A program made the translations under genes and the position numbers. Below, piece by piece: positions 22,401 to 34,000 of a stretch of 64,000 nucleotides of DNA (position 1 is the stretch's first letter; the number at the start of each line of letters is the position of its first letter). The notes beneath the pieces are model-generated. The model saw only the letters and a list, made by a program, of their open reading frames with translations, was not told the DNA's origin and ran no database searches. Source of the stretch: Halichondria panicea (taxonomy: Eukaryota > Porifera > Demospongiae > Suberitida > Halichondriidae); contig NC_087377.1 in the NCBI RefSeq assembly GCF_963675165.1, positions 2,464,824 through 2,528,823 on the forward strand, written 5' to 3'.

Positions 22401-22818
22401 ACGTTGTTGCCAAGTGCAATATGCAGCATAATGCACTGCTGAAAGTCACAATGCACTAACCGCAAAGTCATAATGCATAACCACAAAACGCCCCTCTGCC
22501 AATTAGACAGACAATTAAAATTATCATGAGAAATTAATAACAAGTATCAAAGTAAAGCCATGCAGGAATGTTCAGGTCGAGCCACGCCTAACTAAGCCAC
22601 GCCCAACTAGTTCTCGACCTTGTGATGCATGTCAATTCTGTTTCACCATAGCACTAGAAGCAGCTCTTTTTGCTGGGGGCTTGAGCTGTCTTGCAGCAGT
22701 GTAGAGGCGAGCTTCTTGGCTTGGTTGTGATGCCGAGGATAGAACACGTGGAGGGTTGTTCGATAGTCTCGCACCAGCCCCGATTAAAAATAGTTATTTA
22801 CTGATTCAGTCCGTATAT

Positions 22819-23403
22819 CAGAGGAGTAGGAAGATGTTTTTGTAAGGGGGTGCTTTACAAATCTGGGGGTCCGGGGGCTTGCCCCAGGAAAATTTTGGCA
22901 CTCTACATTCCCGGAGATTAATTCTGAGCAAATTTGGTATAAAATTATCAGTATCAAAATTTTTATGCTATATACTTTAAATCTATTAAGTGGGTATGAA
23001 TATACAATAAAAAAGATTGCATTGCATGTGTCATTGTACTTCGGAGGAACGTTTCAATCTTCGCAGTGAATGTTTTAACTACAGCATGTCTATTTTAGGA
23101 TCCAATTACACTTGATCTATAGTCTAGCTACCCTCTTTAGTAGCTGTTCATGGCTACCATTGATGTCAAAAATGAGAGGAGACTTGCTTGTTGCAGATTC
23201 GCAATGTGCTTGCTCGAGATATCTACGATGTGGTTCATCTAGCTGACCTTTGTACTGTGTACGTAACTATGCTAGTATAGCTAGCTAGCTAGCTAGCTAC
23301 TAGCTGGACTTCTAGCTAGCTGCTTCATGGAGCAAGTAGGTAAGGTAGCTTGAGATAAGGGGGTGCTCCAGCACCCTGAGCACCCGTGCTTCCTACGCCA
23401 CTG
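22819..23403. mobile_element. Noncoding element with 'cagtggcgtaggaag'-type ends
   Basis: The left end cagaggagtaggaag and the right end cttcctacgccactg are inverted with two mismatches, followed inward by aagggggtgct on the left and its inverse (agcaccccctt) on the right. The interior holds a (TAGC)n microsatellite at about 23277-23300. No transposase. A non-autonomous DNA transposon. Confidence 0.6.
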
Positions 23404-23477
23404 TATATATCCTAGGTGATGTCAATTCTGATGTTCAAATGACTGTTTTGCTGTTTTTGCAGTAAATAAATCAGTTG

Positions 23478-23580
23478 TTGACTGGTTGCCTAGTAATTAT
23501 GGTTTATAAACAACCTCAGCCTCGGGCTGCGCCCTCGGCATTGGTTGTTTATAAGCCATGATTACTAGTCAACCAGTCAA
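23478..23580. mobile_element. Hairpin MITE, about 36-bp arms
   Basis: ttgactggttgcctagtaat...tttataaacaa at the left pairs with ttgtttataa...attactagtcaaccagtcaa at the right around a GC-rich loop (cctcagcctcgggctgcgccctcggc). No coding capacity. Confidence 0.7.
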
Positions 23581-23781
23581 TAACTATAACTTATGGACCT
23601 AGCGTTCAAATAGAAAACAATTGGGGCTGGCTGTGCGAGACTAGTTGTTCGAGCAGAAGTAACACTGAGCTGTTTCTTCGCAGCAGTAAGTTTAGTAGCC
23701 ACATCCACCTAGTCATTTTCATAGCTACTATAATTAAATCTGTGCGCTGCTATTTTTAGAACATACGTTTTATCTCTACAG

Positions 23782-26700
23782 TTCAACCACATGAGACGAT
23801 AGTGACAGCGACTACAGCTCAGTTGAGTCAAGAGCGCTCGGATGAAGCTCTTCTCCAGTTGTCTACTGAGATTGCTGTCTATGACAGATACAAGCACAGG
23901 CTGGGCCTCAGTAATGCTGAGATTAGTGCTATCGATCGGACTGTTGATAACATCCCAGGGAGGTTTCACGCTGCTCTAAAGAAGTGGAAGAGTAAAAGCA
24001 TCATTCTCGACTATCCATCCAATTCAACAGCTACTTACGATCGATTAGTGGAAATTGCCTCAGAGATTGAGGACGGAGGGGCAGTTCGCAGCATTCACAA
24101 GGCCTGTGTGGAGCATACCAGTGAGTTACCTACTGAATGATCACTTTCACCATTACCTTTGTGAGCTTGCTCGTGTATAATTATAGTGCCACGATAATTA
24201 TAGTGAACTCTGTACAGCATTCTAAATGTTGGCGACATAATTATGATTGTACTGTCAATGTCATTGGTATACAGCTCTCTCCTTGCATGTTTCCACGCTT
24301 TTTGGTGCTTTTCCTGCCCAGTCCTGTAACTTTTTACGGCTCTGCTATAATGCAGCCATTAATTTTAGACTTGAACTTTTGGCAAGTATTTTAATAAAGA
24401 TTACGTCATTATTAACTTTTTGGCTTTGTGTTCCAACCTCCTCTGGTATTACATAACCAGTGTACACAGTGTTTACTTCCTCTGCCCACAATCACAGCAG
24501 AACTCTTACAACCGCATCGCCTGTCTAATCATAGATTGAATAGCGGAAGTAGCGTCACGTGACATTTTACATTGAATTTGCAGCATGGCACCAGAGAGCC
24601 TTTGATGTCAATCCGTGTTACGGTTGCTCAACACGCAGGAAACGAAATTAATGTTTCATGAATTATGATCACTATAAAAGATATTCAGAGCCCCCCTAAA
24701 ACGTTTTTTCTCATGCCCCCTAATGGTGAGCTTCAGTTAATTGGAAAATAAAAAATACATTTTTGTGAAGATAGCTAGAGGTACAAAACGTTCTTTGTCA
24801 CGCTATGAAATCTTTATGTACTTAGAATGCTTCTAGTATAGCTAAGACTGTGCAACTCATCGGTGTACTGTGTCCCATAATTATGGTTTCAAGTGTCAGT
24901 TGGAAGTGCAAGTTTAGTACAAATGCAGTATAATCTAGCAGACAGTCGAAGGTACTCAACGTTAGATACATAGCCCCCCCCGGCGTAATGCAGATATAAT
25001 TCAAGGTAACTTCAATCCCTCTGCCTATTCAATCTATTGTCTAATATACATTGAAGGTTGCTATCAGGGGATCCACTTTGGAATTTTAGCACTATATACA
25101 GGTCAATCTTGATTAAATTAGCTAGCTTCAGTCTAAATGATTTGAGTATACATAGCTTGATCGTAACATTGTGTAATTACAACAACTGTAAGTGCGGGAC
25201 TCTTGTGTATGACTGTTATATTGTCATATCCTCCTCACAGGTAATGCAGTGACTCCACTAGCCACTCCACACACAACCACTCAGTCAGGTAGCAGATACT
25301 GTGCATTGGTTTGTATTGTCAACATTACATCTGTATACGGTTCTAATAGGAAATGATGTCATCAGTTAACAATGTATGTTTCATCTGTACAGCTCATGAG
25401 ACGACAGCGACTGCAGCTCAGTTGAGTCGTGAGTGCTCCGATGAAGCTCTTCTCCAGTTGTCTACTGAGATTGCTGGCTATGACAGATACAAGTACAGGC
25501 TGGGCTTCAGTGATGCTGAGATTGGTGCTATCGATCGGAGTCCTTCCATCGTTGATAACATTCCAGGGAGGTTTCACGCTGCTCTAAAGAAGTGGAAGAG
25601 TAAAAGCATCATTCTCGACAATCCATCCAATTCAACAGCTACTTACGATCGATTAGTGGAGATTGCTACAAAGATTGAGGACGGAGAGGCAGTTCGCAGC
25701 ATTCACAAGGCCTGTGTGGAGCATACCAGTGAGTTACCTACTGAATGATCACTTTCACCATTACCTTTGTGAGCTTGCTCGTGTATAATTATAGTGCCAC
25801 GATAATTATAGTGAACTCTGTACAGCATTCTAAATGTTGGCGACATAATTATGATTGTACTGTCAATGTCATTGGTATACAGCTCTCTCCTTGCATGTTT
25901 CCACGCTTTTTGGTGCTTTCCCTGCATGCCCAATCCTATAACTTTTCACATTGCAAGTGCATGTGTTTGTTGGAACTTGATTTCTAGTGTGAAGGGATTA
26001 AGCTTATAATTAAGGGAACCACTTGGGAATGATGCAATGAGCGGCTATATAGGGGAGGCTAGCTTGTTCGCTGTAAAAGCTGGCACACGCAAAGTAATCA
26101 CGCGTGACATACGTAATAATTGTACAAGTATAAAAATTATAGTCAATGTAAGTTCAGTATTCTAAAGTGGTTGAGTGTATATATAGCCTTACAGTTGTAT
26201 TGTGTACATACATGGTCTCGTATGTGGTGTATAGTTCAGAGTATTATAAGCTACTACGTGCGTTACATTGTCATTGTAAGGTACTTTGATCTGTACAGTT
26301 CAACCACATCAGACGATAGTGATAGCGACTGCCGCTCAGTTGAGTAGTGAGTGCTCGGATGAAGCTCTTCTTCAGTTGTCTACCGAGATTGCTGGCTATG
26401 ACAGATACAAGCTCAGGCTGGGCCTCAGTGATGCCAAGATTGACGCTATCGATAAGTGTCCTTCCATGGTCGATAATATCCCAGGGAGATTTCTCGCTGC
26501 TCTGAAGATGTGGAAGAGTAAAAGTATTCTCGAAATGTATCCATTGAATTCAACAGCTACTTACGATCGATTAGTGGAGATTGCCTCAGAGATTGAGGAC
26601 GGAGAGGCAGTTTGCAGCATTCACAAGGCCTGTGTGGAGCATACATGTGAGTTACAAATGTACCTAGTTTATGATCACTTTGACCATTACCTTTGTGAGC

Positions 26701-26867
26701 TTGCTTGTCAGTACAGTAGTGCCATGCAATAGTGAATTGTATAATTATAGTAAGAACAGCATTCCAAGTGTTTGCAATACACACTGTCAAAATGGTATTG
26801 GATATATACTGCAAGTGTAGGTTTGCTAGTTGCTGACTCTTGTGTCTCCCTCCCTCCTCATGCAGGA
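23782..26867 (+). CDS. Orphan block of death-domain exons (unit 1)
   Basis: Exons 23782-24120 (DD), 25241-25288 (15-residue linker), 25393-25728 (DD), 26299-26646 (DD) and a last exon from 26866 repeat the 3' half of the ROC-COR gene, all in phase 1 in and out. The DDs share AQLS(Q/R)E(C/R)SDEALLQLST, an LGLS/LGFSDAEI-type helix, PGRFHAALKKWKSKS and EIEDG(E/G)AV(R/C)SIHKACVEHT. No ROC, COR or Ig exon precedes them within 6 kb, and no start is visible. They may be leftover 3' exons or alternative 3' exons of the upstream gene. After the third DD the junction again makes TGA; after either of the first two DDs (ending in 'a') the last exon would read RLEVMDQS. Confidence 0.6.
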
Positions 26868-27299
26868 CTGGAGGTCATGGATCAGTCAAGACCATCATAC
26901 ACTACCAACACTTAGACACTTAGGACAATGGCCTGGATTTATCTATTTTAAGTTTGTTTACTTGCTCTTGTTATTTATTTTGTGTGTGCAATTGAATTAT
27001 TCTCCTCTAGACATCCTCTCCATTGTAGTTGGTATGGGATCACTTCAGTTGCAGCGTCTTGTTAGAGTTAGTGTCTTTAGGGAAAGCAATAATTACGACC
27101 ATTACCTACTCACGGTGAATCTGCCAGCAGGTGTCAGTCTAGTACAGTACAGTGCAGTGCAGTGCATGCTAGTGGCGGTGCTATAGGATAAGAATGGATG
27201 AATGCATGAAAGGATGGAGGTGAGGGGAAATGCTTTGTAGAGACGGTACCTGTTATAGGCTCCTAATAATGATCTTCCACTGTTTTTGTTCATAATTAT
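26868..27299. other. No gene supported
   Basis: An open stretch of about 40 codons after tcctctag at 27010 (reading DILSIVVGMGSLQLQ...) is followed by gcag|gtgtcag, but no family is recognised and no partner exon was found. It may be 3'-flanking sequence of the death-domain block. Confidence 0.3.
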
Positions 27300-27621
27300 G
27301 CACCTATCAATGTGTTGCCCCACTACCCCCCCCCCCCCCCCCCCCCCGGGACATACGAGGGGATTTGACTCAATTTGACCTGACATTTTGGCCCCATACT
27401 GGGGGATTTGGCCTGGCTTTGCGTAGTAAAGACTGCTTTTATAGCCTGTTTTTATGCAGGCAACTGCTTGGGGCTTAAAACCCCCCTGTTGACTGGGGGA
27501 TTTGAACACAGAATCCTCCCCCACCTGGGGGAATTTGACCTGAGGTATGGTCAAATCCCCCATATAACCCCGACCACTCCCGGGGGGGCCGGGGGGGGTG
27601 GGGCAACACATTGATAGGTGC
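27300..27621. mobile_element. MITE with 22-bp 'gcacctatcaatgtgttgcccc' ends
   Basis: gcacctatcaatgtgttgcccc at 27300 is inverted at the right end (ggggcaacacattgataggtgc). The interior is built from C and G runs and 'ggggatttgac' repeats, with no coding capacity. A truncated copy lies at 18154 and another in inverse orientation near 7918. Confidence 0.8.
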
Positions 27622-28160
27622 ATTATTTCCCGATAGTACTGCTTGCCCATGTGTTAGACTTTATTGGTGGAGGGTGCTCAATATTGAGCAACCATACGCT
27701 AGCTGAGTTGGCATGGGCTGAGAGATTTCCCTATGTCATGGTATTTTAAACTACAGTATGGTATATACCATATAAGGCCAAGGATTAGCTTGAGGTTCGC
27801 TTGGTAAATGTCGCTTGCACCTATAATAAGTGTGTGTATGGGGGGGGGGGTAGATATGTGTTACTGGTGGTGCCAGTAATATCTTTATACGTACATGCAT
27901 GTATGGACATGTGGGACTATTGGAGGTCTGACCTTTCACTAATTATGACCTTTTAATGACATTCTACCAAATTGCTTGATAGCTTATTGTAGCTACAATT
28001 ACTGATAATTGTACTTCCTCAAAGCATTCCACTAGAAAAGGGGATGATCTTTGCTTTGTTTACTGTGAAAGGGGACACCTCTCTGAAAAGGGGGAGGATC
28101 TGAGCAATGTTTACTGATAAACAAGGCTGAAAGGGGCGAAATTTCCATAAACTATTCTTT

Positions 28161-29538
28161 ATGTGTGGTCCCACTGTGTGCACTGTAGCTATAGTGTACA
28201 GAGCCTATAGTGTGGTCCCACTGTGTGCACTGTAGCTAGTGTACAGAGCCTATAGTGTGGTCCCACTGTGTGCACTGTAGCTAGTGTACAGAGCCTATAG
28301 TGTGGCCCCACTGTGTGCACTGTAGCTAGTGTACAGAGCCTATAGTGTGGTCCCACTGTGTGCACTGTAGCTAGTGTACAGAGCCTATAGTGTGGTCCCC
28401 ACTGTGTGCACTGTAGCTAGTGTACAGAGCCTATAGTGTGGTTCCACTGTGTGCACTGTGTGCACTGTAGCTAGTGTACAGAGCCTATAGTGTGGTCCCA
28501 CTGTGTACACTGTAGCTAGTGTACAGAGCCTATAGTGTGGTCCCCACTGTGTTTACACTGTAGCTAGTGTACAGAGCCTATAGTGTGGTTCCACTGTGTG
28601 CACTGTAGCTGGTGTCCAGAGCCTATAGTGTGGTCCCACTGTGTACACTGTAGCTAGTGTACAGAGCCTATAGTGTGGTCCCACTGTGTGCACTGTAGCT
28701 AGTGTACAGAGCCTATAGTGTGGTCCCACTGTGTACACTGTAGCTAGTGTACAGAGCCTATAGTGTGGTCCCCACTGTGTTTACACTGTAGCTAGTGTAC
28801 GGAGCCTATAGTGTGGTCCCCACTGTGCGCACTGTAGCTAGTGTACGGAGCCTATAGTGTGGTCCCCACTGTGTGCACTATAGCTAGTGTACAGAGCCTA
28901 TAGTGTGGTTCCACTGTGTGCACTGTGTGCACTGTAGCTAGTGTACAGAGCCTATAGTGTGGTCCCACTGTGTACACTGTAGCTAGTGTACAGAGCCTAT
29001 AGTGTGGTCCCCACTGTGTTTACACTGTAGCTAGTGTACAGAGCCTATAGTGTGGTTCCACTGTGTGCACTGTAGCTGGTGTCCAGAGCCTATAGTGTGG
29101 TCCCACTGTGTACACTGTAGCTAGTGTACAGAGCCTATAGTGTGGTCCCACTGTGTGCACTGTAGCTAGTGTACAGAGCCTATAGTGTGGTCCCACTGTG
29201 TACACTGTAGCTAGTGTACAGAGCCTATAGTGTGGTCCCCACTGTGTTTACACTGTAGCTAGTGTACGGAGCCTATAGTGTGGTCCCCACTGTGCGCACT
29301 GTAGCTAGTGTACGGAGCCTATAGTGTGGTCCCCACTGTGTGCACTATAGCTAGTGTACAGAGCCTATAGTGTGGTCCCACTGTGTGCACTATAGCTAGT
29401 GTACAGAGCCTGTAGTGTGGTCCCTATACTGTGTGCACTGTAGCTAGTGTACAGAGCCTATAGTGTGGTCCCCACTGTGTGCACTATAGCTAGTGTACAG
29501 AGCCTATAGTGTGGTCCCCACTGTGAGCACTGTAGCTA
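28161..29538. repeat. 45-bp minisatellite with a 467-bp higher-order repeat
   Basis: About 31 tandem units of tatagtgtggtcccactgtg + tgcactgtagctagtgtaca + gagcc, with substitutions and small indels. The stretch 28441-28907 is repeated as 28908-29374 with the same variant units in the same order, a higher-order repeat of 467 bp. Because 45 is a multiple of three, the minus strand shows open frames with a 15-residue period (VGPHYRLCTLATVHT). I do not regard these as coding. The array sits just 5' of the kinase fragment. Confidence 0.9.
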
Positions 29539-29777
29539 TACGTGGTGGACTAATATGGTTTGCATTTCAATTGTAGTGAATGTGGGCTGTCTAGTCATCA
29601 AGTCTGTGGAATGTGGGGGATGAGTGGTGGTATGCGCTTAACCAATTTCATTGAACCATGTTAAGTTAAGTATAAACACGTTTACTAGTGATACTCATTT
29701 GAAAGCTCTCAATGAGACGAATCTTATAATACCCATATCATCACACCCTCACACAACACACACCCGCCCACACACAG

Positions 29778-30327
29778 GCACTGGGCATACTACTGTTCAA
29801 GCTGTGCTTCATGGATACTCCATTTGGTGACAACCCTCTAGCCATGGTCAGTGCTCAGTACAGCATTCCTGAAGACTCTCCCTACACACAAGACCTGCAC
29901 AACTTGAGAGGTAAGACCACACCCACACACACAATCCTAGTGAAATGTAGCCAGGTTTATGCATAATTATGTTAACTCTAAGCCTATAATTATAAAGACT
30001 ATTGATAGTGAGTTTTTTCTTTGTGAAATGGACCTGTTTTCAGAGCTAACTTTGAGAACACACACTAGCTACAGGTGCTATGATATTCTGCCAGCCTCAA
30101 GTGTATTGCTCTATTATTATAATGATACGTATAATTATTGTCCCCTTTGTAGGCATCATCTGTTGACCTCTGACCCTGAGCTGCGTCCCAGTATCTGGCA
30201 AGTGTGTGAGGTGGTGTCCAGGATCACAGGAACCACCAACCATGTCACTAAAATGTACTGGGACGAAGCTCAGAGTCAGAGGTCAACAATAAGCTCTATA
30301 TTTATATACCATTGGATTCGTTCTTAA
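29778..30327 (+). pseudogene. AAK1/BIKE-like (NAK family) kinase C-lobe fragment (unit 1)
   Basis: Exon 29778-29910 reads ALGILLFKLCFMDTPFGDNP and QYSIPEDSPYTQDLHNLR, matching the NAK-family C-lobe after the DFG/APE region ([20 protein letters not shown] type). The next exon from 30153 reads HHLLTSDPELRPSIWQVCEVV, the NAK subdomain XI. Joining gaga g|gtaaga to ttgtag|gcatcat leaves two extra bases relative to the aligned frame, so the ORF breaks at the junction. The N-lobe, the catalytic HRD loop and the C-terminal tail are absent. NAK kinases phosphorylate AP-2 adaptors in endocytosis; this piece cannot be catalytic. Confidence 0.65.
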
Positions 30328-31214
30328 AAAGCGCTTCTATCTGTATGCTGTAGAGCTGATAAGCTCCAACCAGCTAACAGTTAGCTGTTTTCGTAGCCTT
30401 AAAATTGTTACTAAACGCAATAATTATTAATGCTTGCCTATTTCTAGCACTACGGTACCTCCATGTACTACATGTACTACATGTATAATTATTTTTTATT
30501 GTGCAGCTAAAAGGTGTCCTCATAAATAGAACACAAATAGAAGATTGGATTAAAGGTACGTTTTTGCACATGAATTATTATTGGCACACACCACCCACGC
30601 ACTGCACACATGTTTACGGCCTCACACACACACACCCCCACACACACCCACTCCACACATCACACAGGCGAGACACAGACATACACATGACTCGTCACTA
30701 CCACCATTCGTGTTTCCCTATGATCTCGGTTACAAGAGGAACTTATCTCAAGTCATTAATTGGTCTGGGCGTAGTCAGGGCAATGGCCTCGAGTGGCAAG
30801 TGGCCAAAGGATGTTTAGAATTTTCACTGACTGTTGAACAATTAGAACAAAAGAAACTCAAGCGAAAGCAAGCAGTAAGTCATTGACACGTATTGTATTT
30901 TTTTATTAAATTGTTGCGTTTGTCCTAGGTGACTTGCCGAATTAAACAAGATTATTCTGGTTCTAGTTGCCCTTTAAACTTTGGACTCTTGCTGTGTCTG
31001 TGTACCCCACGCTTTGAACCAAAGATCAAGGTTCAAGAGGGTGATGTGTTCAGTGTCACGCGATGGGGTCGGTACTGGGTCTATGGTGACAAGACGCTAT
31101 CAGAAGGTTCGTAGATAATAATTTATTACTTTGATTTGCAGAGGCTAGCTATTCTTTGATGGTCGATATCTTCAATTAGGATTGTCCAATTACAAATCTA
31201 AAGGACTATAATAG

Positions 31215-31235
31215 CAAGAGTTCAATGAACTCTTG
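31215..31235. repeat. 21-bp palindrome, relative of 21492-21511
   Basis: caagagttcaatgaactcttg, in the ZDHHC6 fragment's last intron. Confidence 0.45.
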
Positions 31236-31383
31236 ATAATAGATGTCACTTAGCGATTGCTTGCAGGCCTAAACTTCTAAATGTTTTCGTAGCTAAATTT
31301 AAGCGGCCATAACTTGTATGTGTTGCAAACATCCGATTCCCCAAAAATAATCGATAAAAAAGTTTATTATACATCCCCCACAT

Positions 31384-31384
31384 G

Positions 31385-31419
<35 letters not shown>

Positions 31420-31450
31420 ACACACACACACGCACACACACACGCACACA
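31384..31450. repeat. CA microsatellite before the last ZDHHC6 exon
   Basis: An (AC)n tract with occasional CG forms the 3' end of the intron and serves as its pyrimidine-poor acceptor region. Open frames of Cys/Val or His/Thr here are repeat artefacts. Confidence 0.8.
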
Positions 31451-31903
31451 GCTCTGTCTGAGAAAGGTGTGGTGGTGCGTGGATGGTTCCCTCGTTCCTG
31501 CGTGGTTGCCATAGATACCAGTGATGACTCAGAGGAGGTCACTTCAGATGACCCGGGGTCAGAGGTCAAATCAAAAGTCGTCAAGAGGAGAAAAGAACAA
31601 TCGAAACAATGAACTGTAGAACAATAATTATAGCTGATGATGTTAAACAATGGAAAATATGGGTAAGATATGATTATAATTATGACCAGGCGGAGTACAT
31701 GTACTAGCACTAGCACTAGCTCCATCTCGAGGCTACCGAGTTGATAGTCTGAAATACCCGCCTCAACCTAAAAGCTGATTTGACACAATCAGCTTCATTC
31801 CGGAAATACCTGAAATACAGAAAGCGGGTGTGGCACTTTGCTGAAAAGGGGCGAACTGAGACAAAGAAAGCTCAAGTGTGTCTATCAGTAAAGCTTCAAT
31901 ATA

Positions 31904-33903
31904 ATGGCTACTGGGCAAGACTCCGGGTGAGTGAACATGTAGACTATAATTACTACTCATGGTAGCACCTTGTGATTGCATGGAGGGAGGCTCATTCCAT
32001 TAGTAGAGTCAGAGCTGGCTATGATCAGAGGTGGAACACTGTACAGCAAAGTGACAGCTGGATATGTGCATGGTGTCACTTGTATAAACTATATACACAT
32101 ATCAAGTAATTCTCTGTATGACTGACCCCCCAACCATCTATATATTTTATACAGCGCTCAAAAGAAGCTAGCCGAGGACTTATACGAGGCCGAGGACTTA
32201 TACGAGGCTGTAGACGAACGTGACGTCGTCAAAGTTAGGTCTCTGTTGGGACATGGGGCAGACCCCAACCACCAGCTCTACTGGAGTGACGAGTGGGGAT
32301 ACAAGAAGCCTCCATTACACTTGGCTTGTGATAAGGGCCACCTTGAGATTGCGAAGACACTTGTTACCCATGGAGCTCGGACTGATAAAGGTGATGGGAC
32401 GTACAGCAAGACTCCACTTCACTGGGCATGCCAGGGAGGTGATAAGGAGATGGTGCAGTACCTGATCCAAGAGCTCAAATGTAGCACTGGTAAGCAGTCG
32501 TGTATTAATAAAATAATGTTTCTCCGTATCTAAATTTAAACAGTATAAATCCCACTTGGAGTCTGTATCATAGCAACTGGGTGGGGTTTAACTACCATAA
32601 TCTCCGCATTCCTCATAAACTCCCTTGCCTTGAGGGAACATAATAATTATGTAGGCCTATAGCGAAAAAATGTTTAGAGATTAATTTGTGTTAAATTTGC
32701 TTATATTTTACGTAGTAAAACATTTGCAATGTACGTACGTTAGTACAGTATTACTTATGCTTTTGTGTATGATGTATTTTACAGTTGAAAAATTGTCCTG
32801 ATTTGGTTGAATTACTGTACTTGACCATTTTGTTTCTCCTTTCACCATAATAATTAGTATCTGTGTGATAGTTGAACTCTGTTCCACAACAGACGTGAGG
32901 GATAAGGATAACATGACTCCTCTTCATCAGGCTTGTATATGGGGAAATAAAGACGTGGTACAGTATCTGGTGGAGGAGAGGAAGATGGATGTTGGTGAGA
33001 TTTAGTGTGCTCTTGATAGTCTAGCTCTGTATTTGTTCCCATAGCTTCTACTGTTTGTCTTTGCTTCTGCCCAGTTGATATTAGACACAGATTCTGTGTA
33101 ACTACCGTATAGCGCGAAATTTTCGAGGCACTTATATTTCGTGGATTGGCCTCTAAAAACAATTCGTTGCACAATGTTCGCGGAATGACTGCTTACCGGA
33201 AGCCACACCTTTAAATCTTTGCAAGTTATAGCAGATAATAGAACAATTTTTGTAGACTTAATTTTTGTGTAGCCACGAAATCCGCGAAAATTAAGCCCCT
33301 CGAAAATTTTGCGCTATACGGTATTTTGTTTGACTCTGTGTAATGTACAGATGTGAGGGATGGTGAGGGACAGTCACCACTGGACAATGCTCTGAAGGGT
33401 TCTGATGTTGTGTGTTATGAGGACTGTATGGATGTTGCCCTCTACCTGATGAGCCGTGGCTGTGCATGTGGTGATGAGGACAAAGCCAGGTTACTCTGTG
33501 AGGCATGTGACCTTGGCGAGCTGGGTGTCGTGAAGGAACTTGTTGAGCAATACAAAGTTGACCCCAACAGTAAGTATTAGTATGTACTTCGTGGAGAAGG
33601 CCAACTGTGATATCAGTGAGTACAACACAACCACCATGCAGTGTTATACCTTTGTTTCTACACCCACTCTTGCTCAGGTGTAACTGACTTTAATGGCAAG
33701 ACTCCTCTTGACCTTGCTACACAGGAGGGTCACACTGAAATTGTTGACTACCTCAAGTCTCTACCACAACAATGTAAGCTCACTAGGATCATGAGTACAC
33801 AGTGTGGTCCAATACAGCTACTCTCTCTATACAGCTGCTGTGACTGGAGACACTGACTCCAGGAGTGACGAGAATGGACCACCACCAACAAAGAAACGAA
33901 AAA
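31904..33903 (+). CDS. Ankyrin-repeat gene, 3'-truncated by the duplication junction (unit 1)
   Basis: Six exons join without phase conflict: 31904-31926 (ATG; MATGQDSG), 32155-32489, 32893-32994, 33351-33569, 33678-33773 and 33835-33903. They encode 281 residues with about seven ankyrin repeats (VRSLLGHGADPN, PLHLACDKGHLEIAKTL, TPLHWACQGGDKEMVQYL, TPLHQACIWGNKDVVQYL, PLDLATQEGHTEIVDYL among them), ending in PPTKKRK, a likely nuclear signal. The start is chosen because only this frame continues through the 31926/32155 splice. The unit 2 copy is identical here but goes on to a zinc ribbon and a long C-terminal exon, which are absent. Instead, the last exon (phase 1) faces the first ROC-gene exon of unit 2 (34105), also phase 1. 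Confidence 0.8.
33103..33323. mobile_element. 221-bp MITE in an ankyrin-gene intron
   Basis: taccgtatagcgcgaaattttcgagg at the left is inverted as cctcgaaaattttgcgctatacggta at the right (TIR of about 26 bp, one mismatch). Subfamily of the elements at 15161, 38875 and 63403. Confidence 0.85.
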
Positions 33904-34000
33904 GTAACTATTATCTCATGTGCACGTACATCTTAATTCATCTCTACCATTTATACGTCCCCGTCTCTCACACACACACCACACCCACACTTATACACAC

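Larger units (their letters stand above)
30507..31612 (+). pseudogene. ZDHHC6: ZDHHC6 3' part: TM4 end and SH3-like domain (unit 1)
   Basis: Exons 30507-30555 (LKGVLINRTQIEDWIK), 30668-30874 (PFVFPYDLGYKRNLSQV, LEWQVAKGC), 30929-31106 (VTCRIKQDYSGSSCPLNFG, RYWVYGDKTLSEG) and 31452-31612 (VVVRGWFPRSCV) align in order with the C-terminal half of ZDHHC6, the ER palmitoyltransferase whose SH3-like domain follows TM4. The last three exons join in good phase to the stop TGA 31610-31612. Exon 1 ends in phase 1 but exon 2 is open only in phase 0, a one-base conflict. The catalytic DHHC-CRD and first membrane segments are missing from the unit, so a 5'-truncated duplicate is likely. It could encode only the regulatory tail if transcribed. 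Confidence 0.75.
10424..34000. repeat. Tandem duplication unit 1 (23.6 kb)
   Basis: Homology with unit 2 begins at agttggtttttatgtac (10424, matching 34054) and ends after ttatacacac (34000, matching 57200). Identity is uneven. 10424-11640 is very high. 11640 to about 14016 is strongly diverged. About 14016-15610 is near-identical. 15612-17400 is rearranged around the death-domain exons. 17401-34000 is almost perfect; the only differences noticed there are a 2-bp T-run change (17711-17720), one base near 17748 and one at 23866. Confidence 0.95.

Noticed and set aside
27102..27650. 182-codon minus-strand frame
   Set aside because: It is mostly the interior of the MITE with C and G runs, which yields Pro/Gly-rich frames by chance.
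28553..29205. Minus-strand open frames with a 15-residue repeat
   Set aside because: They come from the 45-bp minisatellite, whose unit is a multiple of three; there is no splice or start context.
28161..29538. CRISPR-like array
   Set aside because: Contiguous tandem repeats without unique spacers, in animal DNA.
30507..31612. Calling an active palmitoyltransferase
   Set aside because: The DHHC cysteine-rich domain is not present in either unit, so only the C-terminal region can be claimed.
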